This document shows, one piece after another, positions 1 through 6,855 of a stretch of DNA of 50,489 nucleotides. The notes under the pieces are model-generated. The model was not told the DNA's origin. It worked only from the letters and a program-made list of their open reading frames with translations, and ran no database searches. A program made the translations under genes and the position numbers. Within the stretch, counting starts at the first letter, position 1. Each line of letters begins with the position of its first letter. Where the stretch lies: positions 1 to 50,489 of the forward strand of contig NZ_JAGIBG010000037.1 of assembly GCF_017744435.1 (NCBI RefSeq). Direction: 5' to 3'. This DNA comes from Pseudomonas sp. GTDB lineage: Bacteria > Pseudomonadota > Gammaproteobacteria > Pseudomonadales > Pseudomonadaceae.

Positions 1-218
1 GCCTTGTTGGGCCATTGCGGGTGTCACAGTGGTTACCTCATGGACAGTGGTTGACCTGTACCGGCCTCTTCGCGGCTAAAGCCGCTCCCACAGGGATTGC
101 GCAGCTCTCAGAATCTGTGCAGTACCTGTGGGAGCGGCTTTAGCCGCGAAGAGGCCGGTACAGGTCAACCACTGTCCATGAGGTAACCACTGTGACACCC
201 GCAATGGCCCAACAAGGC
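1..218. repeat. Perfect 94-bp inverted repeat around a REP pair
   Basis: Bases 1-94 are the exact reverse complement of 125-218, separated by a 30-base spacer (95-124). The inner third of each arm (about 61-94 and 125-158) is an ordinary putida REP arm with the core AAAGCCGCTCCCACAGG. The outer 60 bases are not REP. They contain the ribosome site, the GTG start and the first codons of the TetR gene at 192. Perfect symmetry running to base 1 of the window is not expected of a REP pair and suggests a fold-back at a sequence end. Confidence 0.95.
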
Positions 219-908
219 GCCGCCGGCATCGCCACCGCCGTCGCCGAGAGCGTGCAGTACCAGGGTCGCAAGACCGCCCGTCAAGGCAGCGAACAGCGCC
301 GCCAGCTGATCCTCGACGCCGCCATGCGCATCGTCGTGCGCGATGGCGTGCGTGGCGTGCGCCACCGTGCGGTGGCCGCCGAGGCGGGTGTGCCGCTGTC
401 GGCCACCACCTACTACTTCAAGGACATCGAAGACCTGCTCACCGATACCTTCGCCCAGTACGTCGAACGCAGCGCCGCCTACATGGCCAAGCTCTGGGCC
501 AACACCGAGGTGGTCCTGCGCCAGCTGCTGGCCCAGGGTGATGGCAGCGTGCAGTCGCGGGCGCGACTGGCCGACGAAATCGCCCGCATGACCGCCGACT
601 ATGTCCAGCGCCAGTTGCTCAATCGCCGCGATTTCATGATGGCCGAGCAGGCCTTCCGCCAGGAGGCCCTGCTGTGCCCGCGCCTGGCCGAGCTGGTGCG
701 CGCTCATGAGCAGATTCTGCTGCACGGCGCCCGCCAGCTGCTGCAGGTAGTCGGCTCGCAGCAACCGGAACAGGACGCCCAAATGTTGACGGCGATTATC
801 GAGCAGATGGAATATCAGGGCCTGCTCAAGGATGCCGATGCGCAAGCCGATGGGCAGATGCTCGCTATGCTTACCCGTTACCTCCACCTGGTGTTGGCAT
901 CGGCCTGA
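192..908 (+). CDS. TetR-family transcriptional regulator
   Basis: A 238-residue protein with a TetR-type N-terminal DNA-binding domain (about residues 35-85; the recognition-helix region reads AGVPLSATTYYF) and a helical C-terminal ligand or dimer domain. The target and ligand are unknown. The GTG start at 192 has AGGT seven bases upstream; an ATG at 204 is the alternative. Both lie inside the right arm of the 94-bp inverted repeat, so the true upstream region and promoter cannot be trusted. The lipoprotein gene at 938 follows after 29 bases in the same direction and may be co-transcribed. Confidence 0.85.
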   Translation: MTPAMAQQGAAGIATAVAESVQYQGRKTARQGSEQRRQLILDAAMRIVVRDGVRGVRHRAVAAEAGVPLSATTYYFKDIEDLLTDTFAQYVERSAAYMAKLWANTEVVLRQLLAQGDGSVQSRARLADEIARMTADYVQRQLLNRRDFMMAEQAFRQEALLCPRLAELVRAHEQILLHGARQLLQVVGSQQPEQDAQMLTAIIEQMEYQGLLKDADAQADGQMLAMLTRYLHLVLASA

Positions 909-937
909 GCTGAGACCGAACTTTCAAGGAGAACCTG

Positions 938-1486
938 ATGAAAGCCTGGCGTGTGGTGTTGTTGACGTTGTCATTCCTCCTGCTGGGCGGTTGTCTGGTG
1001 ACCTTTCATGAGCCGCTGCCAAGCAACCAGGCGGCGCCCAAGGCCTTGCTCGGCAAATGGAGCAGCAAGGACGCCTGGGGCGAGCCACTGAAGCTGACCA
1101 TCAGCCGCAGCGGTGGCGATGCCTACAAGGCGGTGGCCACGGCCAAGGGCAAGGCACCGGAGGAATACACTTTCACCGTCTCGCGCCATGGCAACCGCTG
1201 GTACCTGTCGGCTGGCGTGCCCAAGCGCCTGGGTGGTAACTTCCTGATCGGCGGTTTCGACATCGTCGATGGCAAGGAACTGGTGGTCTACAACCTCGAC
1301 GTCGAGCAGGTGCAGCAGGCGGTCGAGAAGAAGGAACTGAGCGGGCGCAGCACCGAGGTGCCGGAGGAAAACGGCGAGGGTGTGCTGATCGACAGCCCTT
1401 CGCCGCGGGTGCTGGCGTATCTGGACGACCCGGCCAACTCCGACCTGTTCGTCGAAGTGGCGCGGTTCCAGCGCTCGGGCAAATGA
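938..1486 (+). CDS. Conserved lipoprotein of unknown function
   Basis: A 182-residue protein with a clear lipoprotein signal: positive N-terminus MKAWR, a hydrophobic stretch and the lipobox LLGGC, giving the lipidated Cys at residue 19. The rest is polar and soluble with no motif I recognise. It is presumably anchored in the outer membrane facing the periplasm. The start is supported by AAGGAG nine bases upstream. The gene lies 29 bases after the TetR gene and is followed by a REP pair that separates it from the next gene. No function is assigned. Confidence 0.8.
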   Translation: MKAWRVVLLTLSFLLLGGCLVTFHEPLPSNQAAPKALLGKWSSKDAWGEPLKLTISRSGGDAYKAVATAKGKAPEEYTFTVSRHGNRWYLSAGVPKRLGGNFLIGGFDIVDGKELVVYNLDVEQVQQAVEKKELSGRSTEVPEENGEGVLIDSPSPRVLAYLDDPANSDLFVEVARFQRSGK

Positions 1487-1493
1487 CAGTGCT

Positions 1494-1588
1494 GGCTGCT
1501 TCGCGGCTAAAGCCGCTCCCACAGGGTCCGTGCCCGGCCTGAGGGCTGTGATATCCCTGTGGGAGCGGCTTTAGCCGCGAGGGGCCGG
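1494..1588. repeat. REP pair
   Basis: Two inverted arms (1494-1526 and 1555-1588) with the core GCGGCTAAAGCCGCTCCCAC and its complement. This is the same subfamily as the pair inside the repeat at the window start. It lies in the 134-base gap between the lipoprotein and the QEGLA-motif gene. Such pairs are common putida-group BIMEs moved by RAYT transposases; no RAYT gene is in this window. Confidence 0.9.
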
Positions 1589-1620
1589 CACAGGTATCGT
1601 GTTCTAGAAAGGAGTCCCCG

Positions 1621-2898
1621 GTGGACGAATACCAGCAAACCATCCGCGCCCTGTCCGACCGCATCGTCGCGGCGCAGACCCCGATCCGGGTCCTGGACGC
1701 GGTGAAATGGGACGACAACATTCGCCAGGGCTTCCTCAAGGCCAAGGGCAAGGAGCCGCCCGCCGTTGACCGCGAGTATTACCTGGCCCGCCCGCTGGCG
1801 TTCGACTCCAGCGCGGTGAAGGCCGAGTTCCAGGCCATCGAGCGTGACATCATTCGCCAGCTCGGCCAGTTCAACCCGGTCGGGCAGATCATGAAGCGCA
1901 TGTGCCGCGAGTACCGCATGGTCGTGCGCATGCTCGAAGCCCGCGGTACCGAAGACTTCGGGCTGATCTCCCAGGAGCTGTACGGCGCGGCTTCCGACGC
2001 CTTCCACGCCGGTGACCCGACCCTGGCCGACCTGGGGCTGATGCTCTCGGACTACCTGAACAACATCGACGGGCGCGGCGACCTCAAGGACGAGCCGAAG
2101 AACCTCACCGCCAAGGAGGCCGTGGACATCCTCCAACGCCGCCTGAACAAGGTGTTCGGCGAGGCCGAGGAAACCATCCGCGTGTTCGAGTCGGACGGTA
2201 TCGTCGCCGACGCCGCAGCCGGTGCCGACTACATCAAGGTGCGCGCCGATGCCATGTTCAACAACCGCGACGTACGTGCGCTGGAGGTGCATGAAGGGCT
2301 GGTGCACGTGGGGACCACGCTCAACGGCCTGAACCAGCCGATCTGCACCTTCCTGGCCAAGGGCCCGCCCTCGTCGACGGTGACCCAGGAAGGCCTGGCG
2401 ATCCTCATGGAAGTGATCGCCTTCGCTTCCTACCCCAGCCGCTTGCGCAAGCTGACCAACCGCACCCGTGCCATCCACATGGTCGAGGAGGGCGCCGATT
2501 TCCTGCAGGTGTTCGACTTCTTCCGCGAGCAGGGCTTCGAGATGGCGCAAAGCTACAGCAACGCCAGCCGGGTGTTCCGCGGCTCGGTGCCCAATGGCCT
2601 GCCATTCACCAAAGACTTGTCCTACCTCAAGGGCTTCATCATGGTTTACAACTACATTCAGTTGGCCGTGAAGAAGGGCAAGCTCGAGCAGATACCGTTG
2701 CTGTTCTGCGGCAAGACCACCCTGGAAGACATGCGCACCTTGCGCCAGCTGGTCGAGGAGGGGCAGGTGGAACCGCCCAAGTACCTGCCGGAGCAGTTCC
2801 GCGACCTCAATGCGCTGTCGGCCTGGATGTGCTTCTCCAACTTCCTCAACCACTTGAGCCTGGATCGCATTGAAGCCGACTACGCGAACATTCTTTGA
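1621..2898 (+). CDS. DUF1704 protein with QEGLA motif (putative metallopeptidase)
   Basis: A 425-residue protein of the family annotated as flavohemoglobin expression-modulating QEGLA motif protein (DUF1704). Two family signatures are visible: HEGLVH at residues 224-229 and QEGLA at 256-260. Together they look like a zinc site of the HExxxH plus downstream Glu type. Eukaryotic DUF1704 members (MATCAP) are tubulin carboxypeptidases using such a site, so a peptidase role is a reasonable inference, but no bacterial substrate is known to me. The GTG start at 1621 is preceded by AAAGGAG. No signal peptide is seen, so the protein is probably cytoplasmic. Its end overlaps the next gene by 29 bases. 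Confidence 0.85.
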   Translation: MDEYQQTIRALSDRIVAAQTPIRVLDAVKWDDNIRQGFLKAKGKEPPAVDREYYLARPLAFDSSAVKAEFQAIERDIIRQLGQFNPVGQIMKRMCREYRMVVRMLEARGTEDFGLISQELYGAASDAFHAGDPTLADLGLMLSDYLNNIDGRGDLKDEPKNLTAKEAVDILQRRLNKVFGEAEETIRVFESDGIVADAAAGADYIKVRADAMFNNRDVRALEVHEGLVHVGTTLNGLNQPICTFLAKGPPSSTVTQEGLAILMEVIAFASYPSRLRKLTNRTRAIHMVEEGADFLQVFDFFREQGFEMAQSYSNASRVFRGSVPNGLPFTKDLSYLKGFIMVYNYIQLAVKKGKLEQIPLLFCGKTTLEDMRTLRQLVEEGQVEPPKYLPEQFRDLNALSAWMCFSNFLNHLSLDRIEADYANIL

Positions 2899-3793
2899 GC
2901 GCTGCCGCCTGCTGATTCTGGGCATGCTCCTGCTGGGGCTGGGCGGTTGCAGCAGCCTGCTGTTCTACCCGGAACCCGGCGAGCCGTTCACGCCGAAACG
3001 GGCCAAGCTGGAGTACCGCGATATCAGCCTGACCACCGCCGATGGTCTGCGCCTGCACGGTTGGTGGCTGCCGGCCAAGGCAGGGGTGGAGGTCAAGGGG
3101 ACGGTGCTGCATCTGCACGGCAACGGCGGCAATCTGCCGGGTCATCTCGGCGGCAGCTACTGGCTGCCGGAGCAGGGCTACCAGGTGCTGATGATCGACT
3201 ACCGAGGCTATGGCCTGTCCGAGGGCTCGCCAAGCTTGCCCGAGGTCTATCAGGACATCGACGCAGCCATGGCGTGGCTGGCCCAGGCCCCCGAGGTCAA
3301 GGGCAAGCCCCTGGTGCTGCTTGGCCAGAGCCTCGGCGGGGCGATGGCGATTCACTACCTGGCGCAGCACCCCGAGCAGCGCCAGCACTTCAGTGCCCTG
3401 GTGTTCGACGGCGTACCAGCCAGTTACCGTGCTGTCGGCCGTTACGCCCTGAGTACCTCGTGGATGACCTGGCCGCTGCAGGTGCCGCTGTCCTGGCTGG
3501 TACCGGACGGCGACAGTGCCATCCATTCGATCGAGCAACTGAGCAGCCCGCCGAAGCTGTTCTTCCACAGCATCGACGACCATCTGGTGCCAATGGACAA
3601 CGGCATCAGCCTGTACCAGCACGCACCGCCGCCGCGGGTGCTGCAGCTGACCCGGGGTGGTCACGTGCAGACCTTCGCCGACCCGGTGTGGCGCCAGGTG
3701 ATGCTGCGCTTCCTCGATGACCCGAGCCATTTCAACGGCCTGCGGCGGCTTGCCGAAGTGCCCAACTACCCTGACGAGAAGAACAAGCAATGA
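2870..3793 (+). CDS. Alpha/beta-hydrolase lipoprotein
   Basis: A 307-residue serine hydrolase of the Bem46/YfhR-like type. The N-terminus is a lipoprotein signal ending in the lipobox LGGC, so the enzyme is probably membrane-tethered in the periplasm. HGNGGN (near residue 83) is the oxyanion-hole region, GQSLGG carries the nucleophile Ser154, an Asp at 236 or 237 lies in SIDDHLVP, and His265 sits in GGHVQ, completing a triad. The best start is a TTG at 2870 inside the upstream gene, because it gives the full signal peptide. The next ATG (2927) would lose the charged N-terminus. The substrate is unknown. The stop overlaps the next ATG. Confidence 0.82.
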   Translation: MKPTTRTFFERCRLLILGMLLLGLGGCSSLLFYPEPGEPFTPKRAKLEYRDISLTTADGLRLHGWWLPAKAGVEVKGTVLHLHGNGGNLPGHLGGSYWLPEQGYQVLMIDYRGYGLSEGSPSLPEVYQDIDAAMAWLAQAPEVKGKPLVLLGQSLGGAMAIHYLAQHPEQRQHFSALVFDGVPASYRAVGRYALSTSWMTWPLQVPLSWLVPDGDSAIHSIEQLSSPPKLFFHSIDDHLVPMDNGISLYQHAPPPRVLQLTRGGHVQTFADPVWRQVMLRFLDDPSHFNGLRRLAEVPNYPDEKNKQ

Positions 3794-4116
3794 GTGAAGA
3801 ACGCAACGCCATCCCGCTGATCCTGACCGGTGTCGGCAGCATCATCGTGACGGTGGGAGCCCTCTGGTACTACGGCTACCTGCATTTCGCCAAACCCGAG
3901 GATGCGCTGCTGCTGCAGGACTTCACCATGCTCAAGACGATTCCTGGCGAGGACTACAAGGTCTCCCTCGACCCGGCGCCGCAAGTCGCGCAGTGCGTGG
4001 ATGGTGTGCTGGTGCTGTTCGATACCGAGCAGAAAGGCCTGACCGGCGTACTGGTGGACAGCCGTAAGCGCGCCGTGCGCTGCATGGGCCAGGAGACGCC
4101 GCAGCAGGTGCAGTGA
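3790..4116 (+). CDS. Small single-TM protein, unknown function
   Basis: A 108-residue protein that starts in an ATGA overlap with the upstream hydrolase lipoprotein, so the two are translationally coupled. One membrane helix lies near residues 9-30 (LILTGVGSIIVTVGALWYY), followed by a soluble domain of about 75 residues with two Cys (residues 77 and 98). No family recognised. Coupling suggests it works with, or is made alongside, the hydrolase. It ends three bases from the converging toxin gene. Confidence 0.75.
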   Translation: MSEERNAIPLILTGVGSIIVTVGALWYYGYLHFAKPEDALLLQDFTMLKTIPGEDYKVSLDPAPQVAQCVDGVLVLFDTEQKGLTGVLVDSRKRAVRCMGQETPQQVQ

Positions 4117-4119
4117 ATC

Positions 4120-4437
4120 TCAGGTCAGGCGGGAGCGGGCTGCATCATAGGCTGCGCTTCGCTCTCGCTTGCCTATGGCAATGACAATCACAACCACACG
4201 GTGATCGACTACGCGGTAAACCAGTCGATAGCCGGCAGACCTCAGTTTGATCTTGTAGCAATCAGCCATACCGGAGAGTTTGTCTTTCTCCACTCTCGGC
4301 TGTGCCAGCCGCTCCTTCAGTTTTCTTGCAAACTGGAGCTGCAACGAGCCATCCAGCTTTCCGAACTCCTTCTTTGCCCTCACATCGAATTCAAGGTCGT
4401 AGCTTTTTGCTGCCTTCGGCTTCGGCGATGAGCTCAT
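4120..4437 (-). CDS. RelE/ParE-superfamily toxin
   Basis: A 105-residue basic protein with the RelE/StbE pattern: YDLEFDVRAKKEF near the N-terminus, LSGMADCYKIKLRSAGYRLVYRV in the middle and a C-terminal IAIGKRE strand. RelE-type toxins usually cleave mRNA on the ribosome; whether this one does is inference from the family. It overlaps the antitoxin gene by 47 bases, a long overlap. No in-frame ATG allows a later start before the conserved fold, so ATG 4437 is kept. Base composition is visibly lower in G+C than its neighbours, suggesting transfer. Confidence 0.88.
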   Translation of the reverse strand: MSSSPKPKAAKSYDLEFDVRAKKEFGKLDGSLQLQFARKLKERLAQPRVEKDKLSGMADCYKIKLRSAGYRLVYRVVDHRVVVIVIAIGKRERSAAYDAARSRLT

Positions 4438-4675
4438 CGATATCCACTCTTACGGTGGGCCCTCCACGTCGTTGGCGGACAAGCTCAGCCAGTTGCATGT
4501 CGTCGATCAGCTCCATCATCGCTTCGTAGCGTTCTGGCGGTACGGCATAGAACGCTGGTTCGTTGCGATTGAGGATGACCACGGTTTCACCGGCAGCTTC
4601 GCGGATAGTGCCCATGGGGTCTTTCTTCAGTTCGGTGATCGATGCTGCCAGATCGGCGAGGACGGGGTAGGTCAT
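4391..4675 (-). CDS. Phd/YefM-type antitoxin
   Basis: A 94-residue protein with a Phd/YefM (StbD-like) N-terminal domain: it sets out with DLAASITELKKDP, continues with the strand VVILNRNEPAFYAVPPERY, and has an acidic, probably flexible C-terminal tail (DIDELIAEAEG) that would wrap the toxin. It is the first gene of a two-gene unit with the RelE-like toxin. Antitoxins of this family bind DNA and repress their own operon. The repeated element at 4719-4754, 44-79 bases upstream of the start, is a candidate binding site. Confidence 0.88.
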   Translation of the reverse strand: MTYPVLADLAASITELKKDPMGTIREAAGETVVILNRNEPAFYAVPPERYEAMMELIDDMQLAELVRQRRGGPTVRVDIDELIAEAEGSKKLRP

Positions 4676-4718
4676 AGTTGTATCAACCCATTAATTCAGT
4701 TATCGGCAGCTGCAAGTC

Positions 4719-4754
4719 TAGTGCTTGTAATAGTGCTTTTAAAGGTGCTTTTGT
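4719..4754 (-). promoter_or_regulatory. Three 12-bp direct repeats upstream of the toxin-antitoxin unit
   Basis: On the plus strand the units read TAGTGCTTGTAA (4719-4730), TAGTGCTTTTAA (4731-4742) and AGGTGCTTTTGT (4743-4754). The shared core is GTGCTT, spaced 12 bp apart, about one helical turn. They lie in the AT-rich promoter region of the antitoxin gene. An operator for the antitoxin or toxin-antitoxin complex is the likely role, by inference. Confidence 0.55.
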
Positions 4755-4770
4755 CAGTGTGCATGTATGA

Positions 4771-4798
4771 AAAACCCCGCCATTGAGGCGGGGTTCCC
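4771..4798 (-). terminator. Rho-independent terminator of the OmpA-domain gene
   Basis: On the minus strand the hairpin AACCCCGCC / GGCGGGGTT with a short loop is followed by TTTCAT, just downstream of the stop at 4813. On the plus strand it is followed by CCCTTTTTT, so it may work both ways. Confidence 0.8.
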
Positions 4799-4812
4799 TT
4801 TTTTCGGCAGCC

Positions 4813-5604
4813 TTATTGCTGAATCTGGCTCACCGAACGCGGTGCCACCGGCTGGTTGTCATTGGAGATGGTCACCTCCACCCGACGGTTCTGCGCGCGG
4901 CCCGAGTTGCTGCCGTTGTCCGCCACCGGGTATTCCTTGCCATAACCCTGGGCGACGATGCGCGCCGGGTCGACGCCTGCGCGTACCAGTGCCATGCGCA
5001 CGCTGGCAGCGCGGCGTTCGGACAGGGTCTGATTGTAGTTGGCCGAGCCGACGCTGTCGGTGTAGCCCTCGACGCTCACCTTGCGCTCCGGGTTCTCCTG
5101 GAGGAACTGGGCCAGCTTGGTGATGTTCGGGTAGGCGTTGCTCTTGAGGTTGGCCTTGTTGAAGTCGAACAGCACGTCACCGAAGGTCACCAAGGTACCG
5201 CGGTCGGTCTGCTTGGCATTGAGGCTGTCCTGCAGCTTGGCGATCTGCGCGTCGCGGGCATCGAGCTTGGCCTGGGCGCGCTGGGCCGAGGCGTTCTTCA
5301 GTTCGTTCTCGGCGGTGCGCAGGGTGATGGTTTCCTTGGCTACCTCGATGCGCTGGTTGGTCAGGTAGGCGAGTTGGTCGACCTTCTGGGTGTTTTCACG
5401 TTCCATGAAGGCCTTGTCGGCCTTGTTCAGCCAGTCCTGGGCGTCCTTGGTCTCGAGTGCGGCGACCTTGCTCGACTGCGGGTCGCTCTGCAGCGCCGAG
5501 AAGTTGCTGCGGGCCGACTCCAGGTTGGGGTTCGGGTCGTGGGCGCAGGCAGCGAGGCCGATACTCAGGGCCAGCAGGGCGGGAATCATGATGGAGTTGC
5601 GCAT
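4813..5604 (-). CDS. OmpA-domain lipoprotein with DUF4398
   Basis: A 263-residue outer-membrane lipoprotein. The signal ends in the lipobox LAAC (Cys20). Residues about 28-95 resemble DUF4398, followed by a helical, probably coiled-coil stretch to about 132, then an OmpA-like peptidoglycan-binding domain (about 137-250) with GYTDSVGSANYN and SERRAASV, which include the Asp and Arg that grip diaminopimelate. It would tie the outer membrane to the wall. The ATG at 5604 is chosen because AAAGG lies nine bases upstream; the ATG at 5613 is too close to it. It follows the other DUF4398 gene by 50 bases and ends at a good terminator, so the two form one unit. Confidence 0.88.
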   Translation of the reverse strand: MRNSIMIPALLALSIGLAACAHDPNPNLESARSNFSALQSDPQSSKVAALETKDAQDWLNKADKAFMERENTQKVDQLAYLTNQRIEVAKETITLRTAENELKNASAQRAQAKLDARDAQIAKLQDSLNAKQTDRGTLVTFGDVLFDFNKANLKSNAYPNITKLAQFLQENPERKVSVEGYTDSVGSANYNQTLSERRAASVRMALVRAGVDPARIVAQGYGKEYPVADNGSNSGRAQNRRVEVTISNDNQPVAPRSVSQIQQ

Positions 5605-5654
5605 AGTGTTCATCCTTTGATCAGTTGCGAAGGCTCGGGTTGGCGTGGCCGCGC

Positions 5655-6068
5655 TCATTCAGCGCTGCGCAGGCCTTCCTGACGCACGTCCTGAACGCCC
5701 TGGCGGGCATCCTGCACGGCCTTCTGGGCCTTGGCTGCCTGGGCCTTGCGTTCGGCGACGCGGGCGTCCCATTCGGCCTGCTCGGCCAGGCGCCTGGCCT
5801 CGTCATACTGCTTGTCGTGCATGGCGATTTCGGCCTGCTTGAACTTGTCCTGGGCCGCTTTCATTTCCACGGCAGCGAACTCGGTACCACCGGCACTGAC
5901 GGCGGAGTTCACGGCGGACTGGGTGACGGCGTACTGCTCGGTTGGCGGGTTGCCAGCACAGCCGGCCAGGACCAGGCTGCTGCCAAGGGCCAGCGCGGCC
6001 AGCTTCAACCCGCGCACGTGGCTGGATGTGGGTTTCGGGGTGCGGGTGTTGATGGTGGTCAGTTCCAT
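5655..6068 (-). CDS. DUF4398 lipoprotein
   Basis: A 137-residue protein with a lipoprotein signal (lipobox LAGC) and one DUF4398 domain made of charged, Ala/Gln/Lys-rich helices, probably coiled coil. It is likely a periplasm-facing outer-membrane lipoprotein. The start at 6068 has AGGAG correctly placed; longer in-frame starts up to 6125 lack this. It precedes the OmpA-domain gene, which also carries a DUF4398 region, so the pair looks like an old duplication in which one copy gained the wall-binding domain. Confidence 0.85.
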   Translation of the reverse strand: MELTTINTRTPKPTSSHVRGLKLAALALGSSLVLAGCAGNPPTEQYAVTQSAVNSAVSAGGTEFAAVEMKAAQDKFKQAEIAMHDKQYDEARRLAEQAEWDARVAERKAQAAKAQKAVQDARQGVQDVRQEGLRSAE

Positions 6069-6250
6069 TGGATCACTCCTGATTACGACGATGTCCGTAG
6101 CAGTCCATCGCTCAATCCCTGACATTGCCTGCGCTTGCGCTCAACGATGCACATGGCGGGAGTGCAGGGTTTTAGCGTGATGGCTATTGGCTGGGACTTG
6201 ACCGTTTTTTGAATGGTTCAGAAAAAAACGCTCATTTCGGCTATTTATTT

Positions 6251-6266
6251 CTGACTGATCGGTCAG
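6251..6266. promoter_or_regulatory. 16-bp near-perfect palindrome
   Basis: CTGACTGATCGGTCAG has arms CTGAC/GTCAG around a GATC centre with a single mismatched pair. It lies in the 273-base gap upstream of the DUF4398 gene (minus strand) and past the end of the gene at 6342. A regulator site is possible; no regulator is identified. Confidence 0.35.
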
Positions 6267-6301
6267 CGGAATTTGCCCGGAACTTTCGATGCCTGGAGTG
6301 G

Positions 6302-6326
6302 TTCCGGGCCTGTTGCAGGCCCGGAA
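6302..6326 (-). terminator. Terminator-like hairpin after the 114-residue gene
   Basis: Eleven-bp perfect stem (TTCCGGGCCTG / CAGGCCCGGAA) with a three-base loop, 15 bases beyond the stop at 6342. It lacks a T-run on the minus strand, so it may act as an mRNA-end hairpin rather than a textbook terminator. Confidence 0.55.
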
Positions 6327-6341
6327 TATCGTGTTGCAAGC

Positions 6342-6686
6342 TCAGTTGCCGCTGTCGTCGCCGGTGTTGCTGAGGTCGTGCAGATGGCGCCGTGACAGGG
6401 CCAGAAAGCGCGGGGTCGGGCCGATGTCTTCGAACAGCGGGTCACCTTCTTCGTCAGTGGCGATGACCTTCTGGCCCTGCACGTAAGGGAAGCTGGCTTC
6501 CAGCTCCTCCAGCGCGGCGGCGACCAGTTCGCCGAGCAGTTCCTCGGCGGTGCGCTTGGGGTACATGTCGATCAGGGCCGCCAGGCGCGCCTCGGACTCG
6601 AGGTCCAGGTGCAAGGCGTGGCCCGTGGGGCTCAGGGTGCCGGCGGCATTCTGTTCCCAGTGCTGGGCGAGTTCGCGGATTTTCAT
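6342..6686 (-). CDS. Conserved Pseudomonas protein near ppc
   Basis: A 114-residue protein beginning MKIRELAQHWE. It has a central helical region resembling a small helix-turn-helix or ribbon-helix dimer (SEARLAALIDMYPKRTAEELLGELV) and a conserved-looking end (VIATDEEGDPLFEDIGPTPR). Orthologues beside ppc are, as I remember, often annotated as pilin assembly protein, but nothing in the sequence shows that job. The start has AGAGGT seven bases upstream. It is divergent from ppc with 169 bases between. Function unknown. Confidence 0.72.
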   Translation of the reverse strand: MKIRELAQHWEQNAAGTLSPTGHALHLDLESEARLAALIDMYPKRTAEELLGELVAAALEELEASFPYVQGQKVIATDEEGDPLFEDIGPTPRFLALSRRHLHDLSNTGDDSGN

Positions 6687-6855
6687 GATGACCTCTGTGA
6701 ACGCCAGTAAAGGCTGCAGTGCATCGGACTGCGCTGCCTTAACTTTAGTTTGCTTTGGGCGATCGCGGCTTGCCATCGCGCCCCGGCAGTGGGCACTCTT
6801 GGGCAAGTGCTGTTTCCTGAGCAGAGCGCGGCGAGCCGCGCCGAAGAGAGGGCCA

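Noticed and set aside
1507..2925. 472-codon minus-strand frame opposite the DUF1704 gene
   Set aside because: Shadow frame that also runs through a REP pair; no features of its own.
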